Shown here piece by piece: positions 63,895 through 64,000 of a stretch of 64,000 bases of DNA. The notes under the pieces were generated by a model. That model saw only the letters and a list, made by a program, of their open reading frames with translations. It was not told the DNA's origin and made no database searches. A program made the position numbers and the translations under genes. Position 1 is the first letter of the stretch; each line of letters opens with the position of its first letter. Where the stretch lies: positions 1-64,000 of the forward strand of contig CALACW010000037.1 in assembly GCA_937890355.1 (NCBI GenBank), written 5' to 3'. The DNA comes from CALACW01 sp002431305 (GTDB lineage Bacteria > Bacillota > Clostridia > Oscillospirales > Acutalibacteraceae).

Positions 63895-64000
63895 ATGTAT
63901 AAAGTATTTGACGCGCATTGTCACATATATCCCGATAAAATAGCCGAGAAAGCGTCGGCGAGCATAGGCAGATTTTACGACATGCCCATGCGTTATGACG
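63895..64000 (+). CDS. Amidohydrolase-family protein (partial)
   Basis: Only the first 35 residues are inside the window; the gene runs off the end. AGAGGT lies 5 nt upstream of the ATG. The N terminus reads VFDAHCHIYPDKIAEKA, with the HxH metal motif (His8, His10) typical of amidohydrolase-2 (TIM-like) enzymes. Substrate unknown. Confidence 0.75.
   Translation, partial: MYKVFDAHCHIYPDKIAEKASASIGRFYDMPMRYD

Overview
The window looks like a chromosomal segment of an anaerobic, low-to-mid GC Firmicute of the Ruminococcaceae/Oscillospirales type. Reasons: Firmicute gene neighbourhoods (infC-rpmI-rplT, rnc-radical SAM-smc-ftsY, nadD-yqeK-rsfS-leuS), two T-box leaders, a type I dockerin on a secreted protein, an inverted-domain GH3 enzyme of the kind known from Ruminococcus albus and Butyrivibrio, and a ferredoxin-dependent 2-oxoacid oxidoreductase. 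The species cannot be fixed from sequence reading alone. There are no rRNA genes, CRISPR arrays, insertion sequences or convincing prophage; one tRNA (Lys, UUU) is present.

Layout. 0-8.5 kb (+): an FHA protein, a FtsW/RodA glycosyltransferase and a class B PBP, then a MacB/FtsX-type ABC exporter with a very large coiled-coil permease and a PI-PLC X-domain protein. 8.5-13.6 kb (-): a two-component system heading an operon with a BNR/sialidase-like protein, a fumarylacetoacetase-family hydrolase and an MFS transporter. 13.6-17.9 kb (-): a divergent type IIA topoisomerase pair. 18-25.6 kb (+): secG, tRNA-Lys and the complete atpIBEFHAGDC operon, whose c subunit carries a two-carboxylate sodium signature and whose epsilon subunit is cut to its N-terminal domain. 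25.6-42.7 kb (+): housekeeping genes for RNA modification, translation and chromosome maintenance (TrmN-like, rsmI, infC, rpmI, rplT, a SpoU methyltransferase, dprA, topA, trmFO, rnc, radical SAM, smc, ftsY, rdgB, yhbY). 42.7-47 kb: a leucine T-box in front of nadD-yqeK-rsfS-leuS. 47-54.6 kb: a secreted dockerin protein, a small HTH protein paired with a degenerate tyrosine recombinase, the GH3 enzyme and mscL. 54.7-56.8 kb: an acyl-activating enzyme with its own acyl carrier protein.

The most interesting locus is 56.85-63.8 kb. An isoleucine-type T-box (specifier AUC) precedes an HTH-cupin-acyl-CoA synthetase fusion, a P-loop ATPase, a ferredoxin, the three other subunits of a 2-oxoacid:ferredoxin oxidoreductase and a branched-chain aminotransferase. 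Read as a pathway this is: branched short-chain acid to acyl-CoA, reductive carboxylation to the 2-oxoacid, then transamination to isoleucine (or valine/leucine). Ruminal Ruminococcus are classically known to make branched-chain amino acids from volatile branched acids this way; a single tRNA-sensing operon for it, with a DNA-binding/cupin sensor fused to the activating enzyme, is the best candidate here for an under-described system. The window ends inside an amidohydrolase-like gene.
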